Part shown: positions 53,211 to 63,265 of the stretch, one piece after another | How positions within the stretch are numbered: the stretch's first letter is position 1 | Layout of the letters: every line of letters begins with the position of its first letter | NCBI GenBank assembly: GCA_947178105.1 | Contig: CAMWXD010000007.1 | Coordinates: 1-64,000 of the forward strand | Reading direction: 5' to 3' | Length of the DNA: 64,000 nt | Source of the DNA: an uncultured Eubacterium sp. | GTDB lineage: Bacteria; Bacillota; Clostridia; Lachnospirales; Lachnospiraceae | Position numbers and translations under genes: made by a program | The notes under the pieces: generated by a model | Told to the model about the DNA's origin: nothing | Databases searched by the model: none | The model's input: only the letters and a program-made list of their open reading frames with translations

Positions 53211-54368
53211 TTAATCAGCCGTCTTTTGAGATTTCCATACAGCCGCCAGCAATGCAGCTGCTGTCATTCCTATTACAGCCGTAATGTATACGTTTGTAGT
53301 CGTCGTTTCACCAAATACAATCTGTGCCGTACGATTGAGTACTGTCGGCGAAATCAGCTGTCCCAGACACATTGCACAGCTAAAGCATGCGCTTGCCATG
53401 GCTGTAGACGATGCTGTGACTGCATTGGATACTTCTACCATAGCAGTAGGAATAAACATCCCCTGAGAAAATCCGCACAATACAGCACCCAGCATCAGCG
53501 GGACGATATTCGACGGAAACAGGATCAGCAGGATTCCCCCTGTTGTAAAACTCAGCATAGCTACCGGAAGTGTATACCTCTTTGCAATCCTGGTAACATA
53601 TCCAAGTATCATCCCCATCACGATCTGCGCACCGGAAAACACACCTGTCAGATTGCCAGAAACTGCTGTACTGCCTGCCAGTTCTCCGCTGATATGCATC
53701 GCGATATTTGTTGTAAATGTAATCAAAAATAAAAATTCCAGCATACCAAAGAAAGAGGTAATAAACACTTTTTGATTCAGGCGGATCTTTTCAGAACCTC
53801 GATCCTTTGCTGTTCCTGTCTGCGGAAGGCATACAGCGATCAGGAGCATTGCAATAAAACCAATCACATTTATGAAATATGCATTCTGGAACCCTCTGGT
53901 ACCCAGCATGCCACCTGCAGTTGTTACCACAACCATGCCTGCACCAACACTGGCTGCCTGTATCCCCATCACAGATACCCTCTCTTCACCTTCAAAAAAT
54001 TCTGCAACAACTGCTACATTTAAAGTCGTTGCCAGTCCCATCGCAACGCCATAGACTGCCCTCGCGGCAAACAGCAGCCAGAAGCTGTCTGCCAGAAATG
54101 GCAAAAATCCTGTAATTCCTGCTGTCATGCCGGCAAATACAAGCAGCTTTTTTTTATCAATCTTTAATACCAGCCATCCGCATGCAACAGATACAGCCAT
54201 AGATAATAAAGCAGGTGCTGTGATCAGCATCTGGATCATGCTGACATCTACCCTGGGATAATGCTCCTGAATCTGTCCCAGCACTGGTGAAACACAAAAC
54301 TGCAGGCCCTGTATAAAAGAAATACATACAATCGAAATAATAATTTTTATTTTCTCTGATCTGCGCAA
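53211..54368 (-). CDS. MFS transporter
   Basis: 385 residues, about 12 transmembrane helices. The A-loop between helices 2 and 3 is GWLVLKIDKKKLLVFAG. No family-specific motif lets me name a substrate. It lies in an operon with oxidoreductases and resembles the MFS protein at 62105-63259 in size and N-terminal design (both begin with SFIQGLQF/FATGLNITGISPILG-like helices), so the two may carry related compounds. Uptake of an aromatic acid or export of a product is possible. Confidence 0.88.
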   Translation of the reverse strand: MRRSEKIKIIISIVCISFIQGLQFCVSPVLGQIQEHYPRVDVSMIQMLITAPALLSMAVSVACGWLVLKIDKKKLLVFAGMTAGITGFLPFLADSFWLLFAARAVYGVAMGLATTLNVAVVAEFFEGEERVSVMGIQAASVGAGMVVVTTAGGMLGTRGFQNAYFINVIGFIAMLLIAVCLPQTGTAKDRGSEKIRLNQKVFITSFFGMLEFLFLITFTTNIAMHISGELAGSTAVSGNLTGVFSGAQIVMGMILGYVTRIAKRYTLPVAMLSFTTGGILLILFPSNIVPLMLGAVLCGFSQGMFIPTAMVEVSNAVTASSTAMASACFSCAMCLGQLISPTVLNRTAQIVFGETTTTNVYITAVIGMTAAALLAAVWKSQKTAD

Positions 54369-54415
54369 TCCTTCATTCCCCTTTCCTGGTCTGACACTAT
54401 GGGCAAATTATGTCA

Positions 54416-55561
54416 TTAAAACGCTTTTTCTAAAATTGCGAGTATGTCTTCTTTTGTGATACCCTGACGCGGATTAAATCCTAATACCGGCTCTCTTAAT
54501 ACATCCTCTGCCAGCATGTCAAAATCTTTCTTTTCCACTCCCTGTTCTGACAGTCTCTTAATACCCAGCTCTTTGATCAGTCTCTTTAATTCTTCTGCCA
54601 GCAGATATTTGTCCTGTTGCGGGCTGCCTGATACGGAAATATGGATGGCCCTTGCAAGGTCTGCCATCTTTTCCGGACAGCTTTGCGCATTATATTCCAT
54701 AACATACGGAAGAACTGCTGCATTTGCCATTCCATGAGCAAGTCCGAAATGAGCGCTCAGTGTATGGGCAATCCCATGTACCAGCCCAAGATTTGCATTG
54801 GAAAAGCTAAAACCGGTAATGATGCAGCCCAGCATCATCTGCTCCCTGGCTTCCATATCCTCTCCATTTCTGACTGCTCTCGGCAGATTTTTATGCAGGA
54901 TTTCCAAACCTTTTAACGCATGATACTCTGTCAGTGGTGTTGCCATATTTGAAATATAACTCTCAACTGCATGTGTGATCGCATCCATGCCTGTCGCCGC
55001 AGTGACACTTGCCGGCATTGTTTTTGTAAATTCCGGATCCGCAATGACATCTGATGGTGTGATATGATTATCGATCACTACATATTTAACCACCTTTTCA
55101 GTATCAATTAATGCACTCACGTTCGTAATCTCACTGGAAGTTCCTGCAGTTGTTGGAATCGCGATCAGCGGAAGACATGGATTTTTAACCATATTCATGC
55201 CACCGTATTCCCCGATTGTTCCATCGTTTGTCATAAGCACATTGACCGCTTTCGCAAGATCAATGCTACTGCCGCCCCCGACTGCCACAAATCCATCTAC
55301 GTTTGCTTCCTTTGCCATAACTGCTGCCTGTTCCACAATCTCGTTTGTTGGATTCGGTATCACTCCGTCAAATACTATGGCTTCTGCTCCCGACTGTTTG
55401 ATCCGAGCCATAATCTTGTCTGAAATCCCAGCCGCTTTTACACCCTGATCATATACGACCATTACATTTTTCATTCTGTATCCCTGAATCAAACCGGCCA
55501 GTTTTTCTTCAGCTCCTCTTCCAAAGATAATATTGCTTTTTACAAAAAAGTTATAACTCAT
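54416..55561 (-). CDS. Iron-containing alcohol dehydrogenase
   Basis: 381 residues of group III. NAD loop GGGSSIDLAKAV; metal ligands in GMDAITHAVES and GLVHGIAHTLSAHFGLAHGMANA (Asp and His residues). It reduces an aldehyde or oxidises an alcohol; FucO-like lactaldehyde reductase or 1,3-propanediol dehydrogenase activity fits the aldolase downstream. First gene of the minus-strand operon, divergent from the PRD activator at 55737, which is therefore the probable regulator. Confidence 0.92.
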   Translation of the reverse strand: MSYNFFVKSNIIFGRGAEEKLAGLIQGYRMKNVMVVYDQGVKAAGISDKIMARIKQSGAEAIVFDGVIPNPTNEIVEQAAVMAKEANVDGFVAVGGGSSIDLAKAVNVLMTNDGTIGEYGGMNMVKNPCLPLIAIPTTAGTSSEITNVSALIDTEKVVKYVVIDNHITPSDVIADPEFTKTMPASVTAATGMDAITHAVESYISNMATPLTEYHALKGLEILHKNLPRAVRNGEDMEAREQMMLGCIITGFSFSNANLGLVHGIAHTLSAHFGLAHGMANAAVLPYVMEYNAQSCPEKMADLARAIHISVSGSPQQDKYLLAEELKRLIKELGIKRLSEQGVEKKDFDMLAEDVLREPVLGFNPRQGITKEDILAILEKAF

Positions 55562-55670
55562 CTTGTTTCCTCCTTTTCATAGCTTTATCTTACCTGTTAG
55601 ACATTATTTTCTCAAACCGCATTTTTCCGCTTTGATGTGGCAAAGATTTATCCTAAAAACGGTTAAACTA

Positions 55671-55679
55671 TGTTATAAT
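55671..55679 (+). promoter_or_regulatory. Extended -10 promoter of the PRD activator gene
   Basis: TGTTATAAT gives an extended -10 (TG one base before TATAAT). No good -35 is visible at 17 bases upstream, as allowed for extended -10 promoters. The start codon is about 58 bases downstream. Confidence 0.5.
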
Positions 55680-55736
55680 ATAGGGTAACCTGTCCCTTAT
55701 CCCAAATATTTCATAAAAAAGAAAGGATACAAAAAT

Positions 55737-57686
55737 ATGAATGCCATAAAACCCCTGAACCTGCCGCTGCGCCAGCGGAAATTACTTCATATCCTGCAAA
55801 ACAAAAAAACGTACATAACTGGTTCAGAACTAGCAAAACAGCTGAATGTATCCTCTCGCACGATCCGAAGCGATATCACCTTCCTGAATCAAAGCCTCAA
55901 GCCTTTCCACGCCCAGATATTGTCTGAGCGGAGTAAAGGCTACCTTTTCTCTGCTCAAAATACAGAAGCTTTGCAGCAGATGAACCAGATGAATACAGTG
56001 TTCTCAAGCAAAGAAGAACGTGTGCGCTACCTTGCATTTCAGTTGTGTCTGTCGGACGTTCCTGTCAATATGTATGACCTGGAAGATGAAATGTATGTCA
56101 GCCATACAACATTAGAAAATGATCTCCATCTTTTAAAAAAATTGTTTGTCCTGAATATGCCTCATATTGATCTGATTCAATCCAAAGAATATTTAGAATT
56201 TGAATCTTCCGAACGCAAGCGGCGCATGCTTCTTAACCGGCTGTTTCATGAAGACTGGGATTATCATTCAAAAGGAAATGCCTATTATGGTTATGAATTC
56301 TTAAACCCGGATATTTTGAATCTGATCATGCATGAGGTTCCGCTTCACCTGAACCGTTATTCTATTCATATGGAGGATACCAATCTTACCGCATTAAATC
56401 TTGCCATTGCGATCATGTATCACAGAAGATTATCCGGGCATCCGCTTCCAGATACCGCACCCATATCGGAACCTGATTCAGCGGCTATGAACGCTGCTAA
56501 TGATCTGATGGATGCACTGGAGCAGAAGCTTTCATGCACATTTCCGCTGGAGGAACGAGATGAAATCTATCTTCATATCGCTTCCGGCCGTCTGATGGAT
56601 GCCTCTAAACTGAATTTTAATACAGTAAACCAATACTTCGATCCAGCCACCATTCAAATGACAGATGCTTATCTGGCACGGATTCTGGCATATTTCCAGA
56701 TTGATTTTTCAGGTGATGAGGATTTTTACATTACGCTGCTTCAATATATCCGATATATACAGATGCCTGTCCACTTATATAATACCCAGGGCAATATGGA
56801 TATCGCCAAGATATCCTTTCTTGCAGAATTTGAAATTGCATATCTATTTCAGGACATCGCATTGGAATATCTGGGCTATTATATTAACGAATCCGAATTA
56901 CTGTATCTGGCCTACTGTATCTGCGGCGCATTGGAATACCTGTTCCACCATCATCCGGAATCCAAGTTCCGCACGGTCATCTGTTCACATCTGAACCTGA
57001 CAGCCGCCTGGGCATTAAAACGCAGGATACTTGGCGCTTTTGACAATTACCTGCATATCACTGCTCTGCTGCCTGTATACGCCAGAGGTTCTTATGATTT
57101 TCATACGACAGACCTGATTCTTACTACGGTACAGAAAAATATTACAGATAATCCAAATACGGATACGATACAGATTACATCCTTTATGGTATCCTCCGAT
57201 TACCGTAAAATAGAAGCCTATATACAGAAAAAAAGAATTCAGTCACTCTGCCCTGTCTGTGCACATACTCTGTGGGAGCTTCTTGCAAATGCATACTGGC
57301 ACGAAAACCAAAAAGCTACTACGCCTTTTCAAGTCATAGAATCTATGGCACAGGATTTTATACAAAACGGCCTTACAAACGAACATTATCTGGAAAGTAT
57401 TCTGCGCAGGGAATCCATTTCTTCCTTTGCTTCCCATCCGGGATTACTGTTTTTACATTCCAGTGTTCCCTCTGTCAGAACACAGCTATCCATAACTACT
57501 TTCCAGCATCATCTCAACTGGAAAACACATAAGATATGGATCGTGGTCATGGCTGCTTTCTGTCCAAAAGACGCTGCACTGCTCTTCCGGCTGATCTATG
57601 CATGCCATATGGACCATTATCCGGTGAATCTTATAAAAAAACTGAAAACACGGGAAGATATTTTAGAATTTTTCAGAAATAGCTGA
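55737..57686 (+). CDS. PRD-containing transcriptional activator (MtlR/LicR-like)
   Basis: 649 residues. Two N-terminal helix-turn-helix domains (residues 8-80 and about 95-150) are followed by PRD-type helical domains (CTFPLEERDEIYLHIASGRLMD near 270-290), a degenerate EIIB-like part (TVICSHLNLTAAWALKRRI) and a C-terminal EIIA-like domain with His in SFASHPGLLFLHSS. In the family, PTS proteins phosphorylate His residues to control activity. No PTS genes occur in this window, so the phosphate donor must be encoded elsewhere or the control has been lost. It is divergent from the alcohol dehydrogenase operon. Confidence 0.88.
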   Translation: MNAIKPLNLPLRQRKLLHILQNKKTYITGSELAKQLNVSSRTIRSDITFLNQSLKPFHAQILSERSKGYLFSAQNTEALQQMNQMNTVFSSKEERVRYLAFQLCLSDVPVNMYDLEDEMYVSHTTLENDLHLLKKLFVLNMPHIDLIQSKEYLEFESSERKRRMLLNRLFHEDWDYHSKGNAYYGYEFLNPDILNLIMHEVPLHLNRYSIHMEDTNLTALNLAIAIMYHRRLSGHPLPDTAPISEPDSAAMNAANDLMDALEQKLSCTFPLEERDEIYLHIASGRLMDASKLNFNTVNQYFDPATIQMTDAYLARILAYFQIDFSGDEDFYITLLQYIRYIQMPVHLYNTQGNMDIAKISFLAEFEIAYLFQDIALEYLGYYINESELLYLAYCICGALEYLFHHHPESKFRTVICSHLNLTAAWALKRRILGAFDNYLHITALLPVYARGSYDFHTTDLILTTVQKNITDNPNTDTIQITSFMVSSDYRKIEAYIQKKRIQSLCPVCAHTLWELLANAYWHENQKATTPFQVIESMAQDFIQNGLTNEHYLESILRRESISSFASHPGLLFLHSSVPSVRTQLSITTFQHHLNWKTHKIWIVVMAAFCPKDAALLFRLIYACHMDHYPVNLIKKLKTREDILEFFRNS

Positions 57687-57692
57687 GAAACA

Positions 57693-57741
57693 CCAAAAAG
57701 CACATTACTTCCAGTTACAAAAGTAATGTGCTTATCTTTTA
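57693..57741. terminator. Bidirectional terminator between PRD and ROK genes
   Basis: Stem AAGCACATTACTT / AAGTAATGTGCTT (57698-57710 with 57721-57733). It has A-rich DNA to the left and T-rich DNA to the right, so it ends both converging genes. Confidence 0.85.
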
Positions 57742-57752
57742 CCTTTGGTATA

Positions 57753-58688
57753 CTATAACAGCATGCGCACACATCCATAAATTCCTGCATCATTCCCTAA
57801 TGTTGCAAGCGTAATCTCTGTGTCTTCACATGCATGAAACGTTTTTTCCACAAAATGCCTTTGGATTCCGTCTGTCAATATCGTGCCCGCTTTGGATACT
57901 CCTCCGCCGATCACAAATACTTCTGGATCAGCAACACAGGCAATATTCGCAAATGCAGTCCCCAGCATTTCACAGAGCGTTTCTGTCAGCTCCAGTGCAA
58001 CAGAATCCCCTTCTTTTGCTGCATCAAATATGTCTTTTGCTGTCAATGGATCCATAGATGACAGTTTTGTCTTTCTTGTTTCCTCTGCCAGCTTCTGTTC
58101 AGCCATACGGACAATACCCGTTGCAGAAGCGTACTGTTCCAAGCAGCCCTTTTTTCCACAGCCGCAGCATTCTGTCTCATCACTGCGCATCTTAATATGT
58201 CCGATTTCCCCACCAGCTCCGTGGCAGCCTGCTACTACTTTACCGCCAATAATAATTCCGCCTCCTACTCCGGTTCCCAGCGTCACCATTACAACATTCG
58301 CATGGCCTTTTCCGCCGCCCTGCCACATCTCACCAAGCGCTGCCACATTCGCATCATTTCCAGCCTTTACCATAAGACCCGTCTTTTTATGAAGTTCATC
58401 CTCTACATTCAGAACATCCCAGCCCAGATTTACACACTTATATACGGTTCCGTCATCCCCGACCGGTCCCGGCACTCCTATCCCAATTCCCTGTACATCA
58501 GCTTTATGGATGCCTTTTTCCTCAATTTTAGCAAGTACGGCAGATGCCACATCATCCAGGATTGATGCACCGCAGTGGTCCGTGTTCGTTTTGATCTCCC
58601 ATTTTTCCAAAACAGTTCCGCTGCTGTCAAAAAATCCTATTTTACAGGTAGTTCCTCCAATATCAACACCAAAAGCATATTTCTTCAT
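57753..58688 (-). CDS. ROK-family sugar kinase (glucokinase type)
   Basis: 311 residues. ATP loop FGVDIGGTTCKIGFFD, catalytic Asp in GNDANVAALGE, zinc motif CGCGKKGCLEQYAS, and the GGGIIIGGKVV loop. Phosphorylates glucose or a related hexose. In this setting it can capture the glucose freed by deglycosylation. It lies downstream of the NuoF-like gene on the same strand, and 65 bases of intergenic DNA with an AGGAG-like site precede it. Confidence 0.92.
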   Translation of the reverse strand: MKKYAFGVDIGGTTCKIGFFDSSGTVLEKWEIKTNTDHCGASILDDVASAVLAKIEEKGIHKADVQGIGIGVPGPVGDDGTVYKCVNLGWDVLNVEDELHKKTGLMVKAGNDANVAALGEMWQGGGKGHANVVMVTLGTGVGGGIIIGGKVVAGCHGAGGEIGHIKMRSDETECCGCGKKGCLEQYASATGIVRMAEQKLAEETRKTKLSSMDPLTAKDIFDAAKEGDSVALELTETLCEMLGTAFANIACVADPEVFVIGGGVSKAGTILTDGIQRHFVEKTFHACEDTEITLATLGNDAGIYGCVRMLL

Positions 58689-58753
58689 TTCATTCTCCTT
58701 TAAACGGCAGCCGTTCCGATAACCTTTGAACCGTTACTTCTTCATACATCCTG

Positions 58754-59953
58754 CTATCTCTTCTTAAATTTTCCGACTTTGGTGAGCCGGCTTGGAAGTT
58801 TCGGCAGTTTGCCTGTAGTCTGACAGACTGCACCTGCTCCGCACGCTTCCATACATTTACCGCATTTTGTACAGTCAAAATCATCGATCATATGGATATA
58901 TTTCGGTTTTCCTGTAATGCAGTCCTTTGGACATACGTCCATACATTCTCCGCATCCGTCACAAACCTGCGGGTCAATATAGATATTCACAAAGGAAGTA
59001 CATACTCCTGCCGGACAGTTTTTCTTTTTCATATGCGCTTCGTACTCACCGGCGAACTTCTCTCCTGCTGTCAGTGCAATTTGGGCGGAATACTGTCCCA
59101 TAGAACAAGGCGTAGAAATACACATAGCCCGTCCGATCTCGCTGTCCAGATCCATATATTCCATCTTTCCCCTGCCTTCAGTGATCTCTTTGTGCATATA
59201 TTGAAGCTGGATCAATCCTTCCCTGCAGAATACACACTTGCCGCAGCTCTGCTGTCTTGCATCCAGCAGCTTCTTCTCCGTTTCTGCTACAATACAGTCC
59301 TTTTCTGTTAAGATGCGGATCACACCGTTTGCAATACCTGCTTCTGATACACTCAGAGCTGCATCCTCTGGTGCATGGTACTGATAGCCGAGCAGAAGCG
59401 CTTTTGCATTACTGACATCTGCAAGATCTGAAATCTTCGTATCACCGGAAACTCTTTTCAGTTTTTTTCCATTTACAGATATGTACATTTTCGGCTCATA
59501 GGCATCGCAAAATGCATCTGCAAGATCTGCCGCTGTTACGATATGCAGTAATGCACAGCCTTTTTCTGCACGTACGTTTACGATTCCCTTTTGTATCTCT
59601 ACATGATATTCTGCTGCCAGACCAGCCAGTGACTCTGCCAGATCAGCTGCACATTGCGGTATGTATAATTTCTTTTTTTCTGTCCCCAGTGCATATGCTG
59701 CAACTGCAATTCCATTCATGATTTTTTCAGGATCAGCCTTCAATACTTCCAATAAGACATAATCCGTATCTGCATTGTTCAGCGCTGCCACAACGCCAGA
59801 CCCTGCGCCTTCTTCCCGGCTCTCTTTCCTTGCTGCGCAAAGGCGGTCAGAGAGCTTCATGCGGTAAATCCCATATTCCTGTATACCAAGAGCCTTTATT
59901 TTTTTTAATACTTCTTCCTGGCTCATCTTTTTAGCATTTTCCAAAGCACTCAT
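58754..59953 (-). CDS. NuoF-related iron-sulfur subunit lacking the NADH/FMN loop
   Basis: 399 residues. The C-terminal half has the NuoF 4Fe-4S motif SCGKCVFCREG, then two ferredoxin clusters (CDGCGECMDVCPKDC and CTKCGKCMEACGAGAVC). The SLBB-like middle part (KMYISVNGKKLKRVSGDT) is present. The glycine-rich NADH/FMN loop of true NuoF (GRGGAGFP type) is missing; the first 150 residues are of another kind. Start at 59953 (AGGAGG site), four bases past the stop of the upstream gene. It likely passes electrons between that flavoprotein and ferredoxin or another acceptor. Confidence 0.8.
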   Translation of the reverse strand: MSALENAKKMSQEEVLKKIKALGIQEYGIYRMKLSDRLCAARKESREEGAGSGVVAALNNADTDYVLLEVLKADPEKIMNGIAVAAYALGTEKKKLYIPQCAADLAESLAGLAAEYHVEIQKGIVNVRAEKGCALLHIVTAADLADAFCDAYEPKMYISVNGKKLKRVSGDTKISDLADVSNAKALLLGYQYHAPEDAALSVSEAGIANGVIRILTEKDCIVAETEKKLLDARQQSCGKCVFCREGLIQLQYMHKEITEGRGKMEYMDLDSEIGRAMCISTPCSMGQYSAQIALTAGEKFAGEYEAHMKKKNCPAGVCTSFVNIYIDPQVCDGCGECMDVCPKDCITGKPKYIHMIDDFDCTKCGKCMEACGAGAVCQTTGKLPKLPSRLTKVGKFKKR

Positions 59954-59957
59954 CCCT

Positions 59958-62072
59958 TTACGCCTCCTTACTCTCTGCGAAATCACCCCAAAGTCTTGGT
60001 CCGGATATCTTAAGCCTCAGATCACACTGCAGGCAGCGGCTGGCTTCCGCACAAATATCGGAATCACAGATTCCATGATCATACAGATTAAAATGATCCG
60101 ATCTTTTTTCCGGTGCATCTGTCTGTGTATGTTTCTTTTCCAGATACCCGAATCCCGGACACTGTCCAATATAGGAATCTGCATCCTGTACCGGTGCCAG
60201 TGTTTCTGAAATATCTCCGTCTCCGCCCAGATATCTGTCAATTTCACTGGCAGCTTCTCTGCCTGACTGTATTGCCATGATAACCGATTTCGTCCCATAA
60301 ATGGCATCTCCGGCTGCGAAGATTCCTTCTACAGAAGCTGCTTTATTGCTGCTAATATCTTTTACCGCGATTGAGTTTCCTCTTCCCAGTTCCAGCCCGG
60401 CTTTCTCTGATATATCCGGCCGCTGGCCTACTGCAAATATGACCGTGTCCCCTTCGATATGGTGTTCGGATCCTTCTTCTTTTTCAATCACCGCACGGCG
60501 GTTTTCATCAAATGTGAAAGATTTTACATTCATAAAATCTACACCAGTCACATGATCCTTCCCTGTGATGCGCTCAAACGTCTGTGCCGGATGGACAAAG
60601 ATGCCTTCCTCCTGTGCCTGCTCGATCTCTTCATTGTCCGCCGTCATCGCTTCCCTTGCTTCCAGACATGCCAGATGTATTTCCTTTGCACCAAGCCGTT
60701 TTGCAGTCCTCGCACAGTCAAAAGCTACATTTCCGCCGCCCAGTACAATAATTCTTTTGCCGATTCCTGTATCTTTTCCCATGCTTGCATTTCTTAAGAA
60801 ATCTGCATTTAATATTACACCTTCCAGTTCACTGCCTTCCATCGGAAGCCGCACTCCTTTGTGCCCGCCGATTGTCATTAATACCGCATCATATTCTTTT
60901 AAAAGATCGATTGGTTTTTCTACCTTTGTATTTACTTCAATCTGAACACCCTGATCTTCAATCACTTTCACTTCTTCTGCTATGATCTCACGCGGCAGGC
61001 GGTAAGCTGGTATCCCATATGCCATCATGCCCCCAGCCGTTGGAAGCGCTTCCTTTATGGTTACTGCATGTCCCTGTTTTCTCAGATAATATGCTGCGGT
61101 AAGCCCAGCAGGACCAGCACCTGCAACACAGACTTTTTTTCCGGTATCCGCAAGCTGCTTTCCTTTGCCTTTCCAACAGGAACCTGTATCATGGTCCGCA
61201 GCATAACGCTTGATATCCCGGATAGACATTGCTTCGTTTACTTCTTTCCGTTTGCATTCCAGTTCGCAGACATGCGTGCAGATATACCCAAGCGCTCTCG
61301 GGAACGGAACTTTTTCACGAATGACTGCTGCTGCCTCATCATATTCCCCATTTTTCACATGGCGGATATAACGCGGGATATCTGTATGTGCCGGACATGC
61401 ATGGCGGCATGGAACTGCCGCGTCTTCTTTCTTTACTTCCGAATTCATGATTTTATCACGGATCGTCCCTGTTGGACAGACCTCAACACACGCTCCGCAG
61501 AATCGGCAGTCAGCATCTTTTAGAAGCTTATCATGCAGCGTGCCGACATAAGTCTCCATTTCCTTTTTCTGATACTGCAGTACTTTGACACCCCGCAGTT
61601 CATTGCAGGCGCGCACACATCTTCCGCACAGTACACAGCGGTTCATATCATGCAGGATCAGCGGATTGTCCTTCTGCTCCTTAAATCCTTTTGTGCGCAG
61701 CTTCAAGCGGCCGGTTTTCGGCCCAATATACTGGATCAGCATCTGCAGCTCGCAATTGCCATATTTCGGACAAGTGGAACAATCCTCCGGATGGCCTGCC
61801 AAAAGCAGCTCCAAGGCCAGCATGCGAAGACGGTCAATCTCTGGTGTTTTTGTCTGAATCACCATTCCGTCTTTTGCTTTTAACGTACAGGATGTCGTCA
61901 ATTCCTCCTGTCCTTCTACTTTTACGATACACATCCGGCAGGAACCCAGTGGATTTAAATCTTTATGATGGCATAGATGAGGGATATAAATGCCATTTTC
62001 CAACGCACAGTCAAGTACGTTTTTATCCTCTGGTACTTCCAGCTTTTTTCCGTCAATTGTTATGACTGCCAT
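59958..62072 (-). CDS. NuoG-type ferredoxin/GltD-like FAD oxidoreductase fusion
   Basis: 704 residues. A 2Fe-2S domain (Cys34, 45, 48, 62) leads, then a His/Cys cluster (His94, Cys98, 101, 107) and two 4Fe-4S sites (Cys146-156 and Cys189-199). From about residue 220 it becomes a GltD/NfnB-like module with the N-terminal Cys clusters, FAD loop VAGAGPAGLTAA (317-328) and a second nucleotide loop VLGGGNVAFDCAR. It takes electrons from NAD(P)H or ferredoxin and, with the downstream NuoF-like subunit, may be a bifurcating or confurcating enzyme. The C-terminus has one more Cys cluster. It probably feeds the FAD reductase encoded at the right edge. Confidence 0.85.
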   Translation of the reverse strand: MAVITIDGKKLEVPEDKNVLDCALENGIYIPHLCHHKDLNPLGSCRMCIVKVEGQEELTTSCTLKAKDGMVIQTKTPEIDRLRMLALELLLAGHPEDCSTCPKYGNCELQMLIQYIGPKTGRLKLRTKGFKEQKDNPLILHDMNRCVLCGRCVRACNELRGVKVLQYQKKEMETYVGTLHDKLLKDADCRFCGACVEVCPTGTIRDKIMNSEVKKEDAAVPCRHACPAHTDIPRYIRHVKNGEYDEAAAVIREKVPFPRALGYICTHVCELECKRKEVNEAMSIRDIKRYAADHDTGSCWKGKGKQLADTGKKVCVAGAGPAGLTAAYYLRKQGHAVTIKEALPTAGGMMAYGIPAYRLPREIIAEEVKVIEDQGVQIEVNTKVEKPIDLLKEYDAVLMTIGGHKGVRLPMEGSELEGVILNADFLRNASMGKDTGIGKRIIVLGGGNVAFDCARTAKRLGAKEIHLACLEAREAMTADNEEIEQAQEEGIFVHPAQTFERITGKDHVTGVDFMNVKSFTFDENRRAVIEKEEGSEHHIEGDTVIFAVGQRPDISEKAGLELGRGNSIAVKDISSNKAASVEGIFAAGDAIYGTKSVIMAIQSGREAASEIDRYLGGDGDISETLAPVQDADSYIGQCPGFGYLEKKHTQTDAPEKRSDHFNLYDHGICDSDICAEASRCLQCDLRLKISGPRLWGDFAESKEA

Positions 62073-62104
62073 GTTAAAAACCTCCTAATTTTCTTCATTT
62101 ATGA

Positions 62105-63259
62105 TTACTTGCTCCATCTTCTTCTGGATACGGCCAGTGCCATGATCACTCCAAGTACAAACATCCCTATACACGCAACATGAAACTGATTCATTGCCGT
62201 ATTCTCCCCAAACACAACAGATGCAGCATTTCCCATAAAAACAGGAGCGATCAAACCACCGATACTGCCAACAACAGAAAAAATTCCATTTGCTTTTGCT
62301 ACTGCTTCCGGTTCCACAGAAACGGAAATCTGCATGGAACATCCTGCCATAAAGCAGCTTAATGAAATACCGCAGCATGCACTTGCGAGATATACCCCTA
62401 TCATTCCCGGTATGAATAACAAAGCTCCGTAACCGGCGGCTGCTGCGAAGACGGAAACTGCAACTGTATACCTTTTTAAAATTCCAGAAATTTTGGCAAA
62501 GAATGCCCCCATCAGCAATGCAAATATTGCGTTGACTGCTGTGACAATTCCTGTCACAGTTGTATCTTTTGTAATATTCTGTATCAGATAAATACCAATA
62601 TTTGTACTGTATGCATTGATGAATAATGTATGAGCAAAGGATGCTGCTGACAGGCCATATACGACTGCATTCAGCTTCATTTCATCTGCCTTTTCTGATG
62701 CAGCCGGCAGTGTTTCAGGCAACAGAAACTGCACGGCGATCCAGGAGATAAATGCAATCATATATACCAGATAAAAAAAGTGATATCCAAATCCTGAGAG
62801 CATGCCTCCAGCCAGATTACCTATCATTGTCCCGATACCCATACCGACTACATGGAGTCCCATGTAGCCCGCACGGTTTTCTTCCTCAACCAGATCTGTA
62901 ATAACCGCTGCATTCAAAGGACTTGAAATACCGAATCCGAATCCAATCAGCAGCCTTGACAGGAATAACAAGTAAAAACTATCAGAAAAGAATGGCAGAA
63001 TGCCGCAGAACCCTATGATCAGAAGTCCCAGACTCAGAATCTTCTTTTTGCTTGTCTTTGTTGTCCACCACCCGACGATCAATGATCCAAGCATCAAAAG
63101 TAAATAAGGCAGTGTATGCAATAATTGCACCACACTGGTTCCATACTGCTGGTACTTCTCATTCACAACTCCTAAAATTGGAGAAATTCCGGTGATATTG
63201 AGCCCAGTTGCAAATGCAATAAAGAACACACTGACTGCCACTTTATTTTTTTTTAACAT
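62105..63259 (-). CDS. MFS transporter
   Basis: 384 residues, about 12 transmembrane helices. The A-loop is GWWTTKTSKKKILSLG. Same length and general design as the MFS protein at 53211-54368 but not a near copy. It lies between the FAD reductase gene (stop six bases before its start) and the NuoG/GltD fusion gene, so substrate import is likely tied to that reduction step. Substrate unknown. Confidence 0.88.
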   Translation of the reverse strand: MLKKNKVAVSVFFIAFATGLNITGISPILGVVNEKYQQYGTSVVQLLHTLPYLLLMLGSLIVGWWTTKTSKKKILSLGLLIIGFCGILPFFSDSFYLLFLSRLLIGFGFGISSPLNAAVITDLVEEENRAGYMGLHVVGMGIGTMIGNLAGGMLSGFGYHFFYLVYMIAFISWIAVQFLLPETLPAASEKADEMKLNAVVYGLSAASFAHTLFINAYSTNIGIYLIQNITKDTTVTGIVTAVNAIFALLMGAFFAKISGILKRYTVAVSVFAAAAGYGALLFIPGMIGVYLASACCGISLSCFMAGCSMQISVSVEPEAVAKANGIFSVVGSIGGLIAPVFMGNAASVVFGENTAMNQFHVACIGMFVLGVIMALAVSRRRWSK

Positions 63260-63265
63260 ATTAAA

